A stretch of DNA of 64,000 nt from Oxyruncus cristatus. Lineage: Eukaryota > Chordata > Aves > Passeriformes > Cotingidae. Both the position numbers and the translations under genes were made by a program. The notes beneath the pieces were generated by a model, which saw only the letters and a list, made by a program, of their open reading frames with translations, made no database searches and was not told the origin of the DNA. The stretch is taken from assembly GCA_013399855.1 (NCBI GenBank), contig VXAY01000767.1:1031633-1095632 (forward strand), written 5' to 3'. Positions 1 to 19,625 of the stretch are shown here, one piece after another; position 1 is the stretch's first letter, and each line of letters begins with the position of its first letter.

Positions 1-6350
<6,350 letters not shown>

Positions 6351-6595
6351 TTAATTTTTAAATGGTACACAGAATAAATTCAGAAATATTTTTACAAGAC
6401 ACAATGATACATGCTACCCAAACAAACATTTCCATTGTGTCTGCTGAAACTTTGAAATTAGAACCAATCCATACTTACATTAAAACCCCAACAAATGTTC
6501 AAGTTTTAATATTCATTTGTAATTTAACTTCACATTTTTTGTGGATAAAAAACCCCAAAACAAAGCCAAAGCAGTTGCTAGAATGAAGACCTTAC

Positions 6596-6717
6596 CACTT
6601 CATTTTGTCATTTGGCCCTGATGAAAAGGTAGAACTCTTTAGAACTTCACCCATTTCTTCTCGGCAAAAACTGAAGTTATTAATGGTCCACATGTAGGAA
6701 AATTTTACTACTTTAAC
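6596..6717 (-). CDS. SPOPL: SPOPL coding exon 3 (residues 27-67, start of MATH domain)
   Basis: This 122-nt exon encodes [17 protein letters not shown] followed by [17 protein letters not shown], the first strands of the MATH (TRAF-like) domain. The acceptor CAG is at 6720-6718 after a TTTTGTT tract, and the donor GTAAG is at 6595-6591. The exon ends after two bases of the Trp67 codon, which exon 4 completes. GEVLKSS and DKMK point to SPOPL rather than SPOP. Confidence 0.97.
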
Positions 6718-6879
6718 CTGAACAAAAGATGTAGAAAACATTAAGAAAATTTAATTTACATATCAAGCTACTTAGACTGTCAGCTATAATCTTTCAATAT
6801 GTCAATAACTTTAGATTGTTTTTTTTTTAAACAATAACCTTGACTAGAAAATAAAGCAATTGGAATTTATGCAGATTAC

Positions 6880-6957
6880 CTGTGTGTAACACCAGCTTTC
6901 AGCCACAGGTCCACTGGACATCTCCCCAGGAGGAGGTGGGGTGGGAACCCTTGACAT
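6880..6957 (-). CDS. SPOPL: SPOPL coding exon 2 (start codon, residues 1-26)
   Basis: The ATG lies at 6957-6955 and begins [13 protein letters not shown], continuing to SWCYTQ, the characteristic proline-rich N-terminus of SPOP/SPOPL. An in-frame TAA three codons upstream (6966-6964) supports this start. The exon extends as 5'UTR to 7014, where a long T tract followed by AG (7016-7015) forms a strong acceptor. The donor GTAATC occupies 6879-6874 directly after the CAG codon for Gln26, so the intron is in phase 0. This segment precedes the MATH fold and is expected to be flexible. Confidence 0.96.
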
Positions 6958-7014
6958 TGCCACTTATTGCAGGTTTATAGAATCAAGATAGCAATCCAAA
7001 CTTCAGTAATTCTC
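6958..7014 (-). other. SPOPL: SPOPL 5'UTR part of exon 2
   Basis: This is the untranslated stretch between the polypyrimidine-AG acceptor at 7015-7016 and the ATG at 6957. It contains a TAA in frame with the start and no ATG, so no upstream ORF competes within it. That the exon begins here is inferred from the acceptor; the remaining leader must come from a separate upstream exon. Confidence 0.75.
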
Positions 7015-10000
7015 CTAAAAAAAAAAAAAAGCAATTCACAGATTTTTTTTACCATTTCCATTTTAGTGTGTTTACTAAATACACATCTGAAAATTAAACC
7101 TGAAAAGAGGATAATGGCACTGCTGGGTGTCCCACATTAACAGCTCCTGGTGCTCAAAACCTGCAAGCTGAACCCTCACGCAATGCTTTACAAAAGTAAG
7201 CACCTATGCACCACACAACACCACTAATGACCATATTACAACATCCCCTTTGCAAATTACCACCTTGACCACTCCAGTCATGTTACAGCTTTCTTCAGGA
7301 TCTTCTCCTTTGACTTGCAGAATAGCCAGGGCCTTGTGAACACTCAGTTATTAGTACCAAAGCCTTAGTTTTCCACACTGGCGTAATTTAGCCCTAGAAG
7401 AACACCCAGGCACCTGGGAGAAGAACAGGTTCACACAACCCTGAGATTTCTAAAGGGAGGGTAAGAAATTAAACTTGCATTTATAGGAGTATTTCCTTCA
7501 CACATCTTTCATGGATGCCATGTATCTTTAACTCCAAGAGATTCTACTCAAGAACTAAAATCACCACAACCATGAGCTGGTTCCCTATTGAAGTACAAAG
7601 CTGAAAAACAGTTTGAAGTCAACTTACCAACTCTCCAGAACTTTCTAACTGCAAATGAAGCAATTTTGTTATGAATTGCCATCTAACAGAGCACTACAGT
7701 TTCTCCTGCCCATCAGGTATTGAGTCACATGCCCAGATCCATCACATAATACCTAAAGACACATAATTAGTCACCCTACTTGCCTTAGTACCTGGCTAAT
7801 GAGAGAAGGTGGGCCCATCAGAGCATAGCTCTGGGTTACTGGGCTAACTCTGCTTTAGGGAGGGTTTGCTCTCACCTGCAGACAGGTTCCTGCCAGAAGC
7901 ACAGCCTCTCACTTAAGCCGCTCCATTAAGTTGCTAAAAAAGTGAAATGAACCCTGATCAAACCAGATGAAAGTCAATTATTTCTGCCACAAAACATTTT
8001 CTCTTAGTACAGAAAGTTTCTTTAAACATACCCTGCTATCACTTAGAGCAACTATCTTCCTGCAACATTTGCCAAAAAGGACTTTTTAGTTGTGATAGAA
8101 CAGCATTAATTGCCCAACTCAAAAGACGTGATTGCACATCACCAATAATGTTGGAACCCCTGGAACTCTTCCTTCAGGGATAGGCAACACTTAGAAACAA
8201 GGTTTCATGCAAACATTGGTAAGAAGACACTGCAAGACCGCCTGTAATTCAGTCATGAGGTAAAGGAGTTTATTATTCCTACGGGAAGAATTCTCCTTTG
8301 GGAATTGCTGTGATCCTCAGTGGATGTTTTCCCACCCACATTTCTGGTACTGCTTCTCACTCAGTTGTGGTATGAAGTAGCCCTTCCACATTAGAGCCTC
8401 CTGACATGGGGATCTGAATCACAAAAGTATAAAACCCTGAAAACAAAGCTAATTCTCAGCTTTCACCAGATGAGGAGGCAGATGATATATAATCACTCTA
8501 CTAACAGATCTGCCAAGACAGGATGAAAACAAAATATTGAATAGGTCTCCTGCAAGCTATGGATCACTGAGACACTGAAGACTAATCATAACTGCAGTTC
8601 AGCTGTCTCTCAGAAGTGACTTTTCCCCAAATAAAACTTGCATTTATTTACAGCAATATTCAGTACTTAATTAGTACTTGCCATAACTGAAAACTAGTAA
8701 CAAATAGCACCCCTAAATTTGAGATAATGGAACGTGTTTGCCCCACATTTTATGCAGGAAATGTATGCATTGTGGAATTTGTGTTTACACGGATTTCACT
8801 TACAGGTTTACAATTGGTTTTGATTCTCTATACAGAACCATCCAGAGTAAAATTCCTGGGAAGGCTACACATGAACATCCCTCTTTCACAAAGCAAATAT
8901 TAGCACTTATATTACCATTATTTCAGGAAGCACATCCTACTCAGTGATAACAACTGAAGCTGTTCCCCAAACATGACTGATTTTACACAGAACCATATCC
9001 TGAAAGGGTTAGAACAGCTTAACTCAGCTCTACTGAACCTGTTTGCTGCTCTTTGATTCTCCAAAGCTAAACCCAAGAAGAAATACAGCCCATTCCTTAT
9101 TCTGTCATTCACATGAGGTGCACAGGACTGTCTCATCTCTCATCTGTACCTCAATTCTTCAGTCCATTGGACCAGTCAGCTCCCTGTAACCATGAAGGAG
9201 CAGCAGATCTGAGCCAAATTTGCTCTGAAGGGGTTTCTAAATTGAAAAAGCCTAAAAATAACTGCTATACAGGATCTCTTGAAGAAAGTGTTCATGCCAG
9301 CTACCAGTAGCTACCTGTCCCCTCCTGTCTCACAGTTAAATCAGCTTGATTCAATAAGAATTGAAGCAAAGGTAGTTATTTTCAATTATTTCCAGGTCCA
9401 TCTGCTGCCTTTTCTCTGCACCTCTTCTACCCAGGGCATCTGTACTTCAGAGGATGCTTTCACCTGGTGCTTTTAATTCATTCAGGTTCTGAAAGAAGGC
9501 CTAATTTTACACAAGGACACTTTTCAGGTCTTTCAAAATAGCTTCAGCTTTTTGTAAAGCTTCCTATTACAGCATTAGGATGAGACAGCTGATTTTCATG
9601 ACCTCCTGAAACATCTCTGAGAAGCAGATTTACATCTCACTTTTTTCACACGGATTTACCAAGCCAATCACATTTTTCGATTGCTAAAACTGGGGAGAAA
9701 GCAATAACTTCAAATACTTGATATTATCCTGGGAGTCTGTGCTGAGGGGCTGTTTGTATTTTTTTAGTATGCCTGGATGCACAATTTTAAAAAGTCTTAC
9801 CCACTTCGAACAGCCACTGATGGTCACCAGCGCAAAGTGGACGCTGCACGGGCAGCCTGAAGGTGAGGACAGAGGTGCAACTACACACCCACCCTTTATT
9901 CTGCTGAGCTCTGCGTGGGGAGAAGCCTAAATACTACTTTGAAGAAATTGTTTATGAATCATTGATTAGCCACTGTCATCAGCTCTGACAAAAAGGTTTT

Positions 10001-11251
10001 TCAAGCACCAACCCCTCATCACAGCCCATTAGAACTAATGCTTGGGAACAGAGAGAGCTGCAGTTCACAAAACCAGCTGGAGAGCGACTGGGCGGAATTA
10101 AATCAGTGAAGTGCAGGAAGACAGGCCTGCTGTCTGCAGGATGAAACAACTTAGAGGGACAATTTTCATGCTACAACCTGCATTTATTTCTCTGCAGGCT
10201 ATTCTGAACAAAGCATCAGAAGTGACAGGACATTATCAGGCAATAGCTCCAAGAGCTTTCAGGCAATGTCATACCTGTCTGGACAGGGCTCAGCAAACCA
10301 GTCAGTGTGGCTATTCTGCCAGGCAGAAATCTCTGACCATCTGAGGAACTTGCACTGGGAACAGCAAAACAAGTTTCAGAAGATGAGGGCAAAAGAAGCT
10401 TCTGGTTTTCAAAAGGAAAGCAAGATGTATTTTTAAAGGGTATCAAGTACCTTTGCTGTTTGTTGGTTTTTTTTTGGTTTGGTTTGTTTGTTTTTTTTCT
10501 TTTTATGAAGTGATATACTCAGGCTAAATGTTGTGCGGCAGTCAGCGCTGATTTTACTCTCTGAGAGTGAGTTCGTTGTCTTACTTAGAGGAAAAAAAAA
10601 GAGAAAAGCTCAAAGATACTTTGCTTCACCTGTACTCCCTGACCCCAAACATGATAGGCTTGACAGTTCTTCTACCGGTCTTTCAAGGAAGGTATTGGCT
10701 TCACCAGATAATCACTCTGCTCTCTGATAACTCTCACCAGTCTCTGATAAATGAGGACCTTCACAGAGCTCAGTACTACTTGCAGAACAGTGGGCAAGTA
10801 GGCACATAACATAAAAAAAAAGAGGATTTCTCAAAGTACATTTTATTTAGGATTCAACTGAAGTGCTCTTCTAGTCAAACAAATATTTGTGTTTAACTTC
10901 AAGCCATCTGAAGTTGATTATTGTAACTTATTACCTGCACATACAGTGCAAAGAAAGCATGGGTTACTTTCTATGAAATGTATTTACACTGAATTTCATC
11001 AAAAGCTGTATTAGTTTTCTATTTTCCTAACTTTTAAGAAGAGATTTTAAGATTCAAACCTACTTTCTACATCAATTTCCCTTCCTCCCAGGGCTTGAGC
11101 CTCCAGGATCAAAGTGTTTCCCTCCTGGGCCACACCAGCAAATCCCACCTGTGTGCTGCAATATTTCCCTTGAATGGTGATGGTCTTTTCCTGAGCAGGG
11201 CTGAACATTTCAAGAAATGCAATGCCATTGTGAATTAACTTTTTTCCCCCC

Positions 11252-11310
11252 TGTCGTGGTTTAACCCCAGTCAGCAACCAAATTAACTCTACCCCAGCCA
11301 AAACCACCAT
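11252..11310 (-). mobile_element. Internally deleted avian ERV LTR remnant
   Basis: Read on the minus strand this begins 'ggttttggctggggtagagt' and ends 'ctggggttaaaccacgaca'. These resemble the start and the finish of a common passerine endogenous-retrovirus LTR, here separated by only a few bases. Most of the LTR, normally several hundred bases, is missing. No retroviral coding sequence accompanies it. Family name not assigned. Confidence 0.6.
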
Positions 11311-14300
11311 ACACCCCTCCCTTTGGAAATATCGATATTTCATCACTGCTTGAAATAAAAGATCACCTTCTGAAGGTTAACTGGCAAATAACACCCTGTT
11401 CCTCCAACTTTTTATTCCTAGGAAATACATGATTCAGAACCCAAATACAGTTTATCTAACTGTACAGACAAAAGTTTTACTTTTGTTTTCTTCTTTTGAG
11501 TCTGAATTGAATAACCCTTTCATTCAATAAAATCAGCTTCCAAAAACCCATTCAAAATAAACACACTCTACTTAAATAGATATTGATTTTATTTCCTCTC
11601 ATTAAATGATCACCAGTGAATAAAGCATTACCTAGTATTATGTAAGTAGTATGTGTTTCATATACAATACTATCTATCAGTATTTATTATTCAAGGAATT
11701 AAGTTTTATTTTTCAAATTACTGAGGAGGAAAATTCTTGGGAAAAACATTTAAGTGCTTTAAGGTTCACCATCTTACCACTTCTTGGGGAAGCAAGAATA
11801 CATTTCTGAAGTTAAAAATGGGAGAAACAAACAAACCAGACCAAATAGTTACCTTTGAGGTAAAAGGCACTCTAAGGCCCAAGTAAAAAGTCACTTTTCA
11901 CTCCCCCACCTGAAGCAATGTTCCACTGGGCTCACCAGTTCCAGGCAGCATCAACTTATGCAGGCCAAACTTATTTAAAAGTGAAGAAAGCCATGTCCCT
12001 TTCTCCTTGGTCACAGAAGGATTTGTGTAACAGCCACTCTCACCTGGGTCACGGAAACTCCTGTGGCTGGAATGCTGCTCAAATCCACAGAGGAGACATT
12101 ATCTTTCTCACTGAATCTCAGTGACTAAAAAAATATCCACTTGAAGAAACAGGAGTGTTTTTTGTTTTTGCTGTTCAAGGGTTTGTCTTATAAGCAAATT
12201 ATGCTTAGAAAAATTCATAAGATTTCTATTAGCAAGTACAGAAAAACCTATGTTTGTGAAAGATAAGATTGTTTTTTAATTAGAAGGATTTGCATCTCGT
12301 CACAATTGATCTTTCTGAAAGAATTCCTAAAAACTGGATGATTCCTGCTGCATGATCCACAACACAACAACAGACATCTGAAAGGTCTGTTAAGTTCAGG
12401 CAGTTTTCCAATTTGTTCAGTATCATCATTTGTTTCTCAGAAAACAGACTCAGGATATACCTAAGAAAATTTAAACACAGAGTTTAGTATTTACTGAATT
12501 TAAACCCTGTCTATCACTGCATCATTTGAGTGAACAGAATTACTGATACTTAGACAATTGCAATCACACATATCCACTCCCTAAATTAGAAAACCTAGAG
12601 GTTAAGGATAAACTACACTTTACATTACCTACAGTACTCCTAACATACAAAATGCTTCTTTTTCAGGGCCAGAGAAGGGAATAGAAGTTGGCCTGTGCAC
12701 AGGAAGATCCTATGACACTTACTGAAGAAGCAGCCTATAACAGTTAAAAGGGTTTGAGGCTTTTTTTAGAACATAATATTAAAAAATGCTTATTTAAGTA
12801 TATGTTTTCCCTGGAACTGCACACTAGCAACCATGTTTACACAAACCCAAACCAGCTGTGGGGCTCAAATCATAAGCTCTGGCTACTCACACGTGCTTCA
12901 TGGTTAAGAGCTCAGCCTTGCCATCCTCCAGCTCTGCTGGAAGCCTGTGCCCAGCCAGGAGACACACATACACACACCCCAGCACCCACACCACAAGCCA
13001 ATTCCTGACCCTCTCCACACTCCTCCAGTGAGAAAAAAATGCTACCCTGGATTGGACCATGACAGCTGAGAAACTACATATACACCCCGTCACCCCTGCC
13101 CAGGGGACAGTTAACTCCAGCAGGGAGGGCAGGCAGCTGGGGTCAGAGACAACTTAAAATAGCTGCAACTAAGACTCCAGAATTCAAAAGCAAATCCTCA
13201 TGGTAGTTCCAGCAGAAGAGCCCCAGCAAAGCAAAACCCAGCACATGTGAAATGCCCAACTTTTCAGGAGGATGTGGCTCCACCTATAACTGATAACACT
13301 GAAGTCAGCAGCTCAAAATTAGCAAGGTGATGATGATATTAGTTGTAAAAACTGTGAAGCTTTTCTCTGAATTTTCTTTCCTATCCTAGGCCTTTGAAAA
13401 ATAAAGTTGAATTTTACCTCAGCTGAGAGAAAACCGAAGTGCTCAGCACAGCTTCAGCTGTAACTGTCTAGTTTACATCAGCCAAGCTTACTGATAAAAA
13501 TCCCTCAGCATTAGCCTTGCATTATTGTTCTGTAGTACAGGAAACCCATTGTGCTCTGTATTAGATATCCCAGACCATTCCCTACAGCAGTCATCTGTGC
13601 ATTTCCCTGGAGAAGAAATGCAAGATTATTTCTTGCAGCATTTTTCATTTTCATTGCCCAGTCTAGTTTTATGAGACCCAATAGATGGGTATTTCCACCA
13701 CAACTCCTCTTGGGAAACTATTCTATTTAAATAAACTATTGCTGTTGGGGTTTTGTTCCTGGTATACAGCCAAAGAGATCTTTTCCCCCCTAAGTTTCAC
13801 TCCATTACTCTTACTCCAACAAACCATTGACATGTGAAAGTATACTAAATGAAGACTTTTTTTCCCCTAAATACTCCGGTTACACACAATCAAGAGTTCA
13901 CCAAATCAAAAATGCTAATCTTGACTTCAAGCTTCTGTTTTAAGTGCAAAGAATGTATTAGCCAACAGAAAGTTGACTTCAATTGTAACAAAAAAACATC
14001 TCTCTCTAGCACATTCACAGCTAGTTTGGGGTGTTTTACTTTGTTTTGTTTCTCTTTTCTTTTAAAATTCATAAGAGTTGTGAAAAGCACTGGACTACAC
14101 TCTCCAGAGACTGGTGCTTTCATTTGCTGCAGAGAAGCCGTTCAGAGCAACAGAATGTTCTGCCCATTAACCTCTGCAGACTGGTATCACCTACAAAGCT
14201 CACACTGAAGTGGTACAACTGCTTTCAGCAGCCAAACACTGGTACTTACAGATGTTATCAGGAGGGGGGTTGATCATTCATTTGTTGCCCTGTTACCCCT

Positions 14301-14747
14301 CTGGCAAACAGCGGACACGTTTGTTCACACAGCTGCGTCTTGGAAATGTTGGTAGTTACAGCTCATTTCAGGCCTGTTCCATGACTGAGGATCAGACTTT
14401 GTGCAAAAAACGACTGGTACTTATAAGCTAGGAAACTGAAAAAAAAAACCCCAAACTCAGTTCTGTCAGAGGACCAAACTGCATTTTGTGCTAGTTCACC
14501 CAAACACTCTTGAAACTGAACTAATTTCAATGGACTGGATATTAAATTTCATTCACAACAGTTGATTAGAAACATCCTAGGAAAGACAGGTAGGTCAAGG
14601 GGTGGAGCTGCACAGTCACTTGCTTTGGTGAATATCAAGCTGAAATCTCTGAAAGCCACCAGGGCAAGCAAAATTTGACATCTCAGTATTGGACTGCAGC
14701 TAGACAGGTTTTACATCCACAGAGGTAAAGAAGAAAATCCTAGAAGT

Positions 14748-14830
14748 TCATAGAATCATAGAATATCTTGAGTTGGAAGTGACTCATAAGAATGATGGAG
14801 TCCAGCTCCCAAATTCAGTCCAAGAGAAAC
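14748..14830 (-). mobile_element. CR1 LINE 3' end fragment (minus strand)
   Basis: The plus strand reads 'tcatagaatcatagaata' then 'gagttggaagtgac' and 'gatggagtccagctccc', the complement of a CR1 terminus. The element is therefore in the same direction as SPOPL. Homology fades beyond about 14830. Confidence 0.85.
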
Positions 14831-17800
14831 TAGTTTCTGAAGTTCAAAGACAAATACACAATTTCTATCATTCTGTCTAAAAAACATCCAGATACCGTTT
14901 TGCCTATACTTTTATATTTGAGTTGTTCTTAAATCCAATCTGTTTAAGATCCCTTTTCCCACAACTAAAGCAACTTCAAACCTTCGCAGTTCCCTGCAAG
15001 TTCTCCCACTTACAGCGCAGTCTTAGTTGCTCAAGAGAGAAGAAAATTTCCCAAGTCTGGAAAGCACAGTAAGGCAAAGAGGCTGGTGCAGGGCTGTCAG
15101 GCACAGTTAAGCAGATTTCAGTCAGACAGAAGCAACGGGCTTGAAAAAGGGCAGCAAAGTTCTATCACACCAAACTCTCTTTTCATGAGCTGCCTCAGCT
15201 GCTTTCAAGAGGCTCTTTCTGGCAACACACCCCAAAAGCCACCACGTGGGTGTCTGTCACCAGAAGCTGTGCCTGCACAGGCTGCATCACCCAGGCAATC
15301 GCCCACTGACAGCTACACTTCAACAAGCCAAATATCCCTCCCAGCTTTGCTGAAGCACAGTCGGGCTCGCAAAGTCCTCCACTGGCTGTGGCAAGTAAAC
15401 AGATTTGGTTTCATCTTCGGTGCTGTCAAACAAGGCAGACCAGAAGCAGATGCTCTTTGCCTCCATCCACAGAAGACATAACCCCGGTGTGACTCATCCC
15501 GACGAGGTGGCCACGACAAACGCAGTGCAGCGCCTGCAGTGCCACCACAGAACAGTGCTCTCCCGAAGCAGGAAAACAAACAGAAGGAAAAAATGCAATT
15601 TCATATCAGGAAATCAAAAAGCCAACATCAAGTCATGAGCCTGTCTTTACAAGTGACTCTGAAAACCTCTGTGAAGGCCCAGACACTCTAATTTATTACT
15701 TAACAAGCCTAACACTTGATGATGCTACTGCCATATATCTTTCCTCTCGCCACTCAGTGAGTGGTGTCTCACAGTTGTTGGAAGGGATGGCACATTTCCA
15801 AACACAACTGCTATTTAAATCATTAAAAATTATGTCTGACCTGTAAAACAATATTCAAAACCACTGACTACAGAATAAAGGTTGATTTTGTTTGATAATC
15901 TTATTAATATAAGTAATCATACCAACTAATTCTGGATAAGAAGTTTACCACACACAAATTTTGAGCAGGCTACTGCCTATGGAAGCTTTTCTTCTGCTTC
16001 TAATCGTGCTTTCCTTCCCCCCTCCCAGCATTTATTTTTTTTCTTAAAGAGAACAACTCACTTTAGGAGAACATTACTGACAGAGTATCTTCTGCTATAG
16101 GCAAGAGAGGAACTTCCCTAATCAGAAGCCTCTCTTGGGATGTAACAGTATTTACTCAAGACCATCACATCTGTTTACTGCATTTTTCCCTTAGATCAAC
16201 AACCTGATCAGTGTGTTTTGCAAAACTTGCAAAAAGTGTATTTATGCAAACTTCTTCAGTAAAAGAATTTTCAATTTATTATAAACTATATCACCCTATA
16301 CTGCAACACAAATATTCTTCTGCTGTCATGCACATAAGTAACCAAAAAATCTACACTGACATGTTCTTCAGAGATAAAAAAAACCATTGAAAATAGATTT
16401 CATATACTCTATTCGTCTGAAACCACCATATGCCAAGCACAGTCCCAGACCCAAAAGTGAGATCACACCCACTTGGACAGTGAGTACAGCAATGGATTAC
16501 ACTAACCTGCAATTACCCAAATCAGCTAAAGATTTTGGACAATTTGGTTTCCAGTATAACATTTCCAGAACTGAAGCAGTATGACTTGAGTCTTTAAATG
16601 AGTTCACACAGGCTCTAAGAACTTTCCAAATACATGAAAAAAAAACTAAAAATAGGTACAAATTCAGATGAACACAAATAATTACTGCAGTTAACTTTGC
16701 ACACAGCACAGACACATTGGTTAAGATGACTGTATTTGTCCTTTTACAAGAACAGTTATTCCATTTGATACATAAATACCAGTGTGCCCATACATCTGAT
16801 GCTGAGAAAAAGGAGCTAAAATTTACTGTTTCCATTAGATATTGCAGCATCCCCAAAACTGAAACAAACTAGTTTAAGCACTGGTCATCTAAAATCATTA
16901 CAAAACAGGTCTGGTTTTATCTTCAAGCGTTTTGATTATAAACAAACAAGTAACTCTGAAATCAATTTCAGATAACAAGGAATCCATCTGTTTTAAAATT
17001 CAAGAAAAGCTGCCACCAAAGAGTATTGGTCTTGCTGCTGAGGTAATGTCTACAGTTTAATTCAGAGCCCTATTGTGTTCAATGCTGAAGGCAGTACACA
17101 TGTCCCTCCTCTAAAGAATTTTAAGAAATTATTAGCTAACTAATCTGAATTATTAGATCAATACATTAAGCACTCAAAACAACAAACTACATGTATTTAG
17201 ATTTTATTTCAACTTACACCAGTGATTTTTAACTTACATTCTGCATATTGAAACCGTCTGTCCTTCACAGGCTACAGGCCATGGTGATGGAAAAAACAGA
17301 TTCATCGATCAGAAACCGAATATGAATAAAGAAAGCCAGGAAAATTAAAACTTCAGTGAAAAGAAGTTTGCCAAAGAAAAAGTCAACATGGAACAGAGAA
17401 CTAGAAAGTAGGACACTAGAGGAGAAAGTGATACTATCTCTTCCTCGAGCCAGAGGAGTTCTGCACCTACACATCATTTTGGTTTTTCAAGAAGCAACCA
17501 CTGATGCAAACCCCCCAAACCCTTTTAGAGACACCCAAGTCTAATTAGTTCACTAAATATTTAACACACAAGAAAACAAATAGTTCCAAGGAAATCAAGA
17601 GCAAGTAATTGCTCTCCCCATTCCCTTCATCTCCACTCATAACCCTACTTATGAATCGATTTTGCAAAAGACTTGACCGACTGGTAAGTGAGCTCTTGGG
17701 AGGGGACACACATTAAAGGAATAACCAGGAAGGAGGCCGAGAGAAAGCTTGGCTCCTAAGTTTCACCCAGTGATCCTTCCCACTGCAGGACAATAAGAGG

Positions 17801-19436
17801 TTCCCACCCCATGAACTTTGGAAGTTTCCCAACTGCTGGAGACATTTACTCCACCAGCAGCACTGCCTACGCCAAGAGCTACTCTGTTGCATTCTCCCTG
17901 GCACACAATTGCTTTTTCTTTCTATAAAGCAGCCAGGCAAATTACACATCAAATGATAATTCACCTTTGAACTACTTCAGGAGTCAAGTCACAATACAGT
18001 GCAAAGAGCAAATGTCACGCGAACGAAGGCGGATGAACTGGCACAGGCTGTTCCCTACTCAGCTGCTGAGGTACCACCAACTACAGGCTCAGCAGCTGCC
18101 TGTGCCAAAGCAATCCTACAGCATGAGTACAATCAAACTGCAGCTTCCAACAATGCCTGTCAGCTGGAAGAGCTGAGATCTGAAGTCTGTTCCATTAAAA
18201 AAAAATTGTCTTAAAAAAACCTTCACAGGCACACAAGAAGTAAACTGCCATCTTGCAACTGCTCACACAACCCACCAGCTTCATTCCTTGTATTTAGCAA
18301 TGAAATCAAGGGAAAGCACATAGACATTTATAATGCTTAAAAAAAAAAAAAGAGGTTACAAGTACATATTGCAGCCACTTTTATAGAGGTGAGAAGTCAA
18401 CACCAATTCTTCTCCCCATTCACGCAGCACTGAACTTTATGTGAAGTCCACTTTCACATCACTTAGTCCATCTTTAACCTCTGAAGAAGCAGCCTGATGA
18501 GGAAACTAGTTTTTTTCACTAAAGCAACATATTACATTTGGTTTCTATCACCTATTTTTGATGATTTCCACACAGAGAAGGAGACAAGTAACCAATTAAA
18601 AGTGGCAAGTGTAATATTTTTCACACACACACACAGAAAAAAAAATCAAGTGATAAATGGCTTCTGAGAGATGCAAGGCAGTATCAAGGATAAATAATCT
18701 AATTCAAGGAATTTGGACACGTGAGCTCTCTGGATTATTCCATGCCAATGAGTTTCTGAACCAGCTGAAAGAGTATCTCACTTTCCACTACATTTCCCAA
18801 ATGCTATATGCAAACACTGATCACAACAACGTTGACAGACACATACATGCTTGTGAAGTGATTCCTTGTACAGAACATAAAAAACCTTTATAGCTGACAA
18901 AGAATAATTTTAAACCAGGTTACAACATATTGGAAAGCTATTAAACTTGGGTAAATTGGAACCAAGACAGTTGAGGTTTTTTAGGCTAAGTTCTTTCCAA
19001 CATTCAACATATGCTCCTGCCAAAATTCCACAAGTTGAATAGCTAAAAGATTACAAAAAGGAAAAAAAAGTATGCAAAATACACAATCTGTTACATACTT
19101 ACACACACTACCTAAAAAACCCACTGAACTAAGGCAAGTGTCTACTTCCTCTCAGTTAAAAACTACTACATCATCTAAATTAACACTATTAAAACACCTC
19201 CACCTCTCACACAGTTGCAACAATTCTCCTCTAAGTACTGAGCACAAACTGAAGGAGAGATTTCCTACTTCCATTTGAAGGGGTAGTTCCAACAGGAAGA
19301 CTTTTGATATCAGTCGGACAAGAAAAAAAAAGAAACAAAGTGTACTAAGGCCATAAACCGGATAGTTTCTCGAGAATTCAAAGGAAGGAAGAAGTTTCTT
19401 GTGAATACGCACGTATTTTGCAGAGGGGAAAGGGAA

Positions 19437-19625
19437 TTTTGGAATCATGGAATCGGTTGGGTTGGAAGGTACCTTCAAAACCATCTTGTTCCAACCCCCC
19501 GGCCACGGGCAGGGACGCCTTCCGCTAAACCAGGTTGCTCCAAGCCCTGTCCAACACGGCCTTGAACAATTCCAGGGATGGGGCATCCACAGCTTCTCTG
19601 GGCAACCTGAGCCAGTGCCAAGAGC
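19437..19625 (-). mobile_element. CR1 LINE 3' end fragment (minus strand)
   Basis: The plus strand shows 'gaatcatggaatcggttggg', 'ttggaaggtacctt', 'ttgaacaattccagggatgg' and 'cttctctgggcaacctg', all standard blocks of the complement of a CR1 3' end. Long open frames on both strands across this stretch (19152-19679 and 19447-19719) are products of the repeat and are not genes. Confidence 0.92.

Noticed and set aside
15086..15579. Overlapping 131- and 88-codon frames on opposite strands in intron 1
   Set aside because: Opposite-strand overlap with no homology or splice sites; likely chance in a slightly G+C-richer patch.
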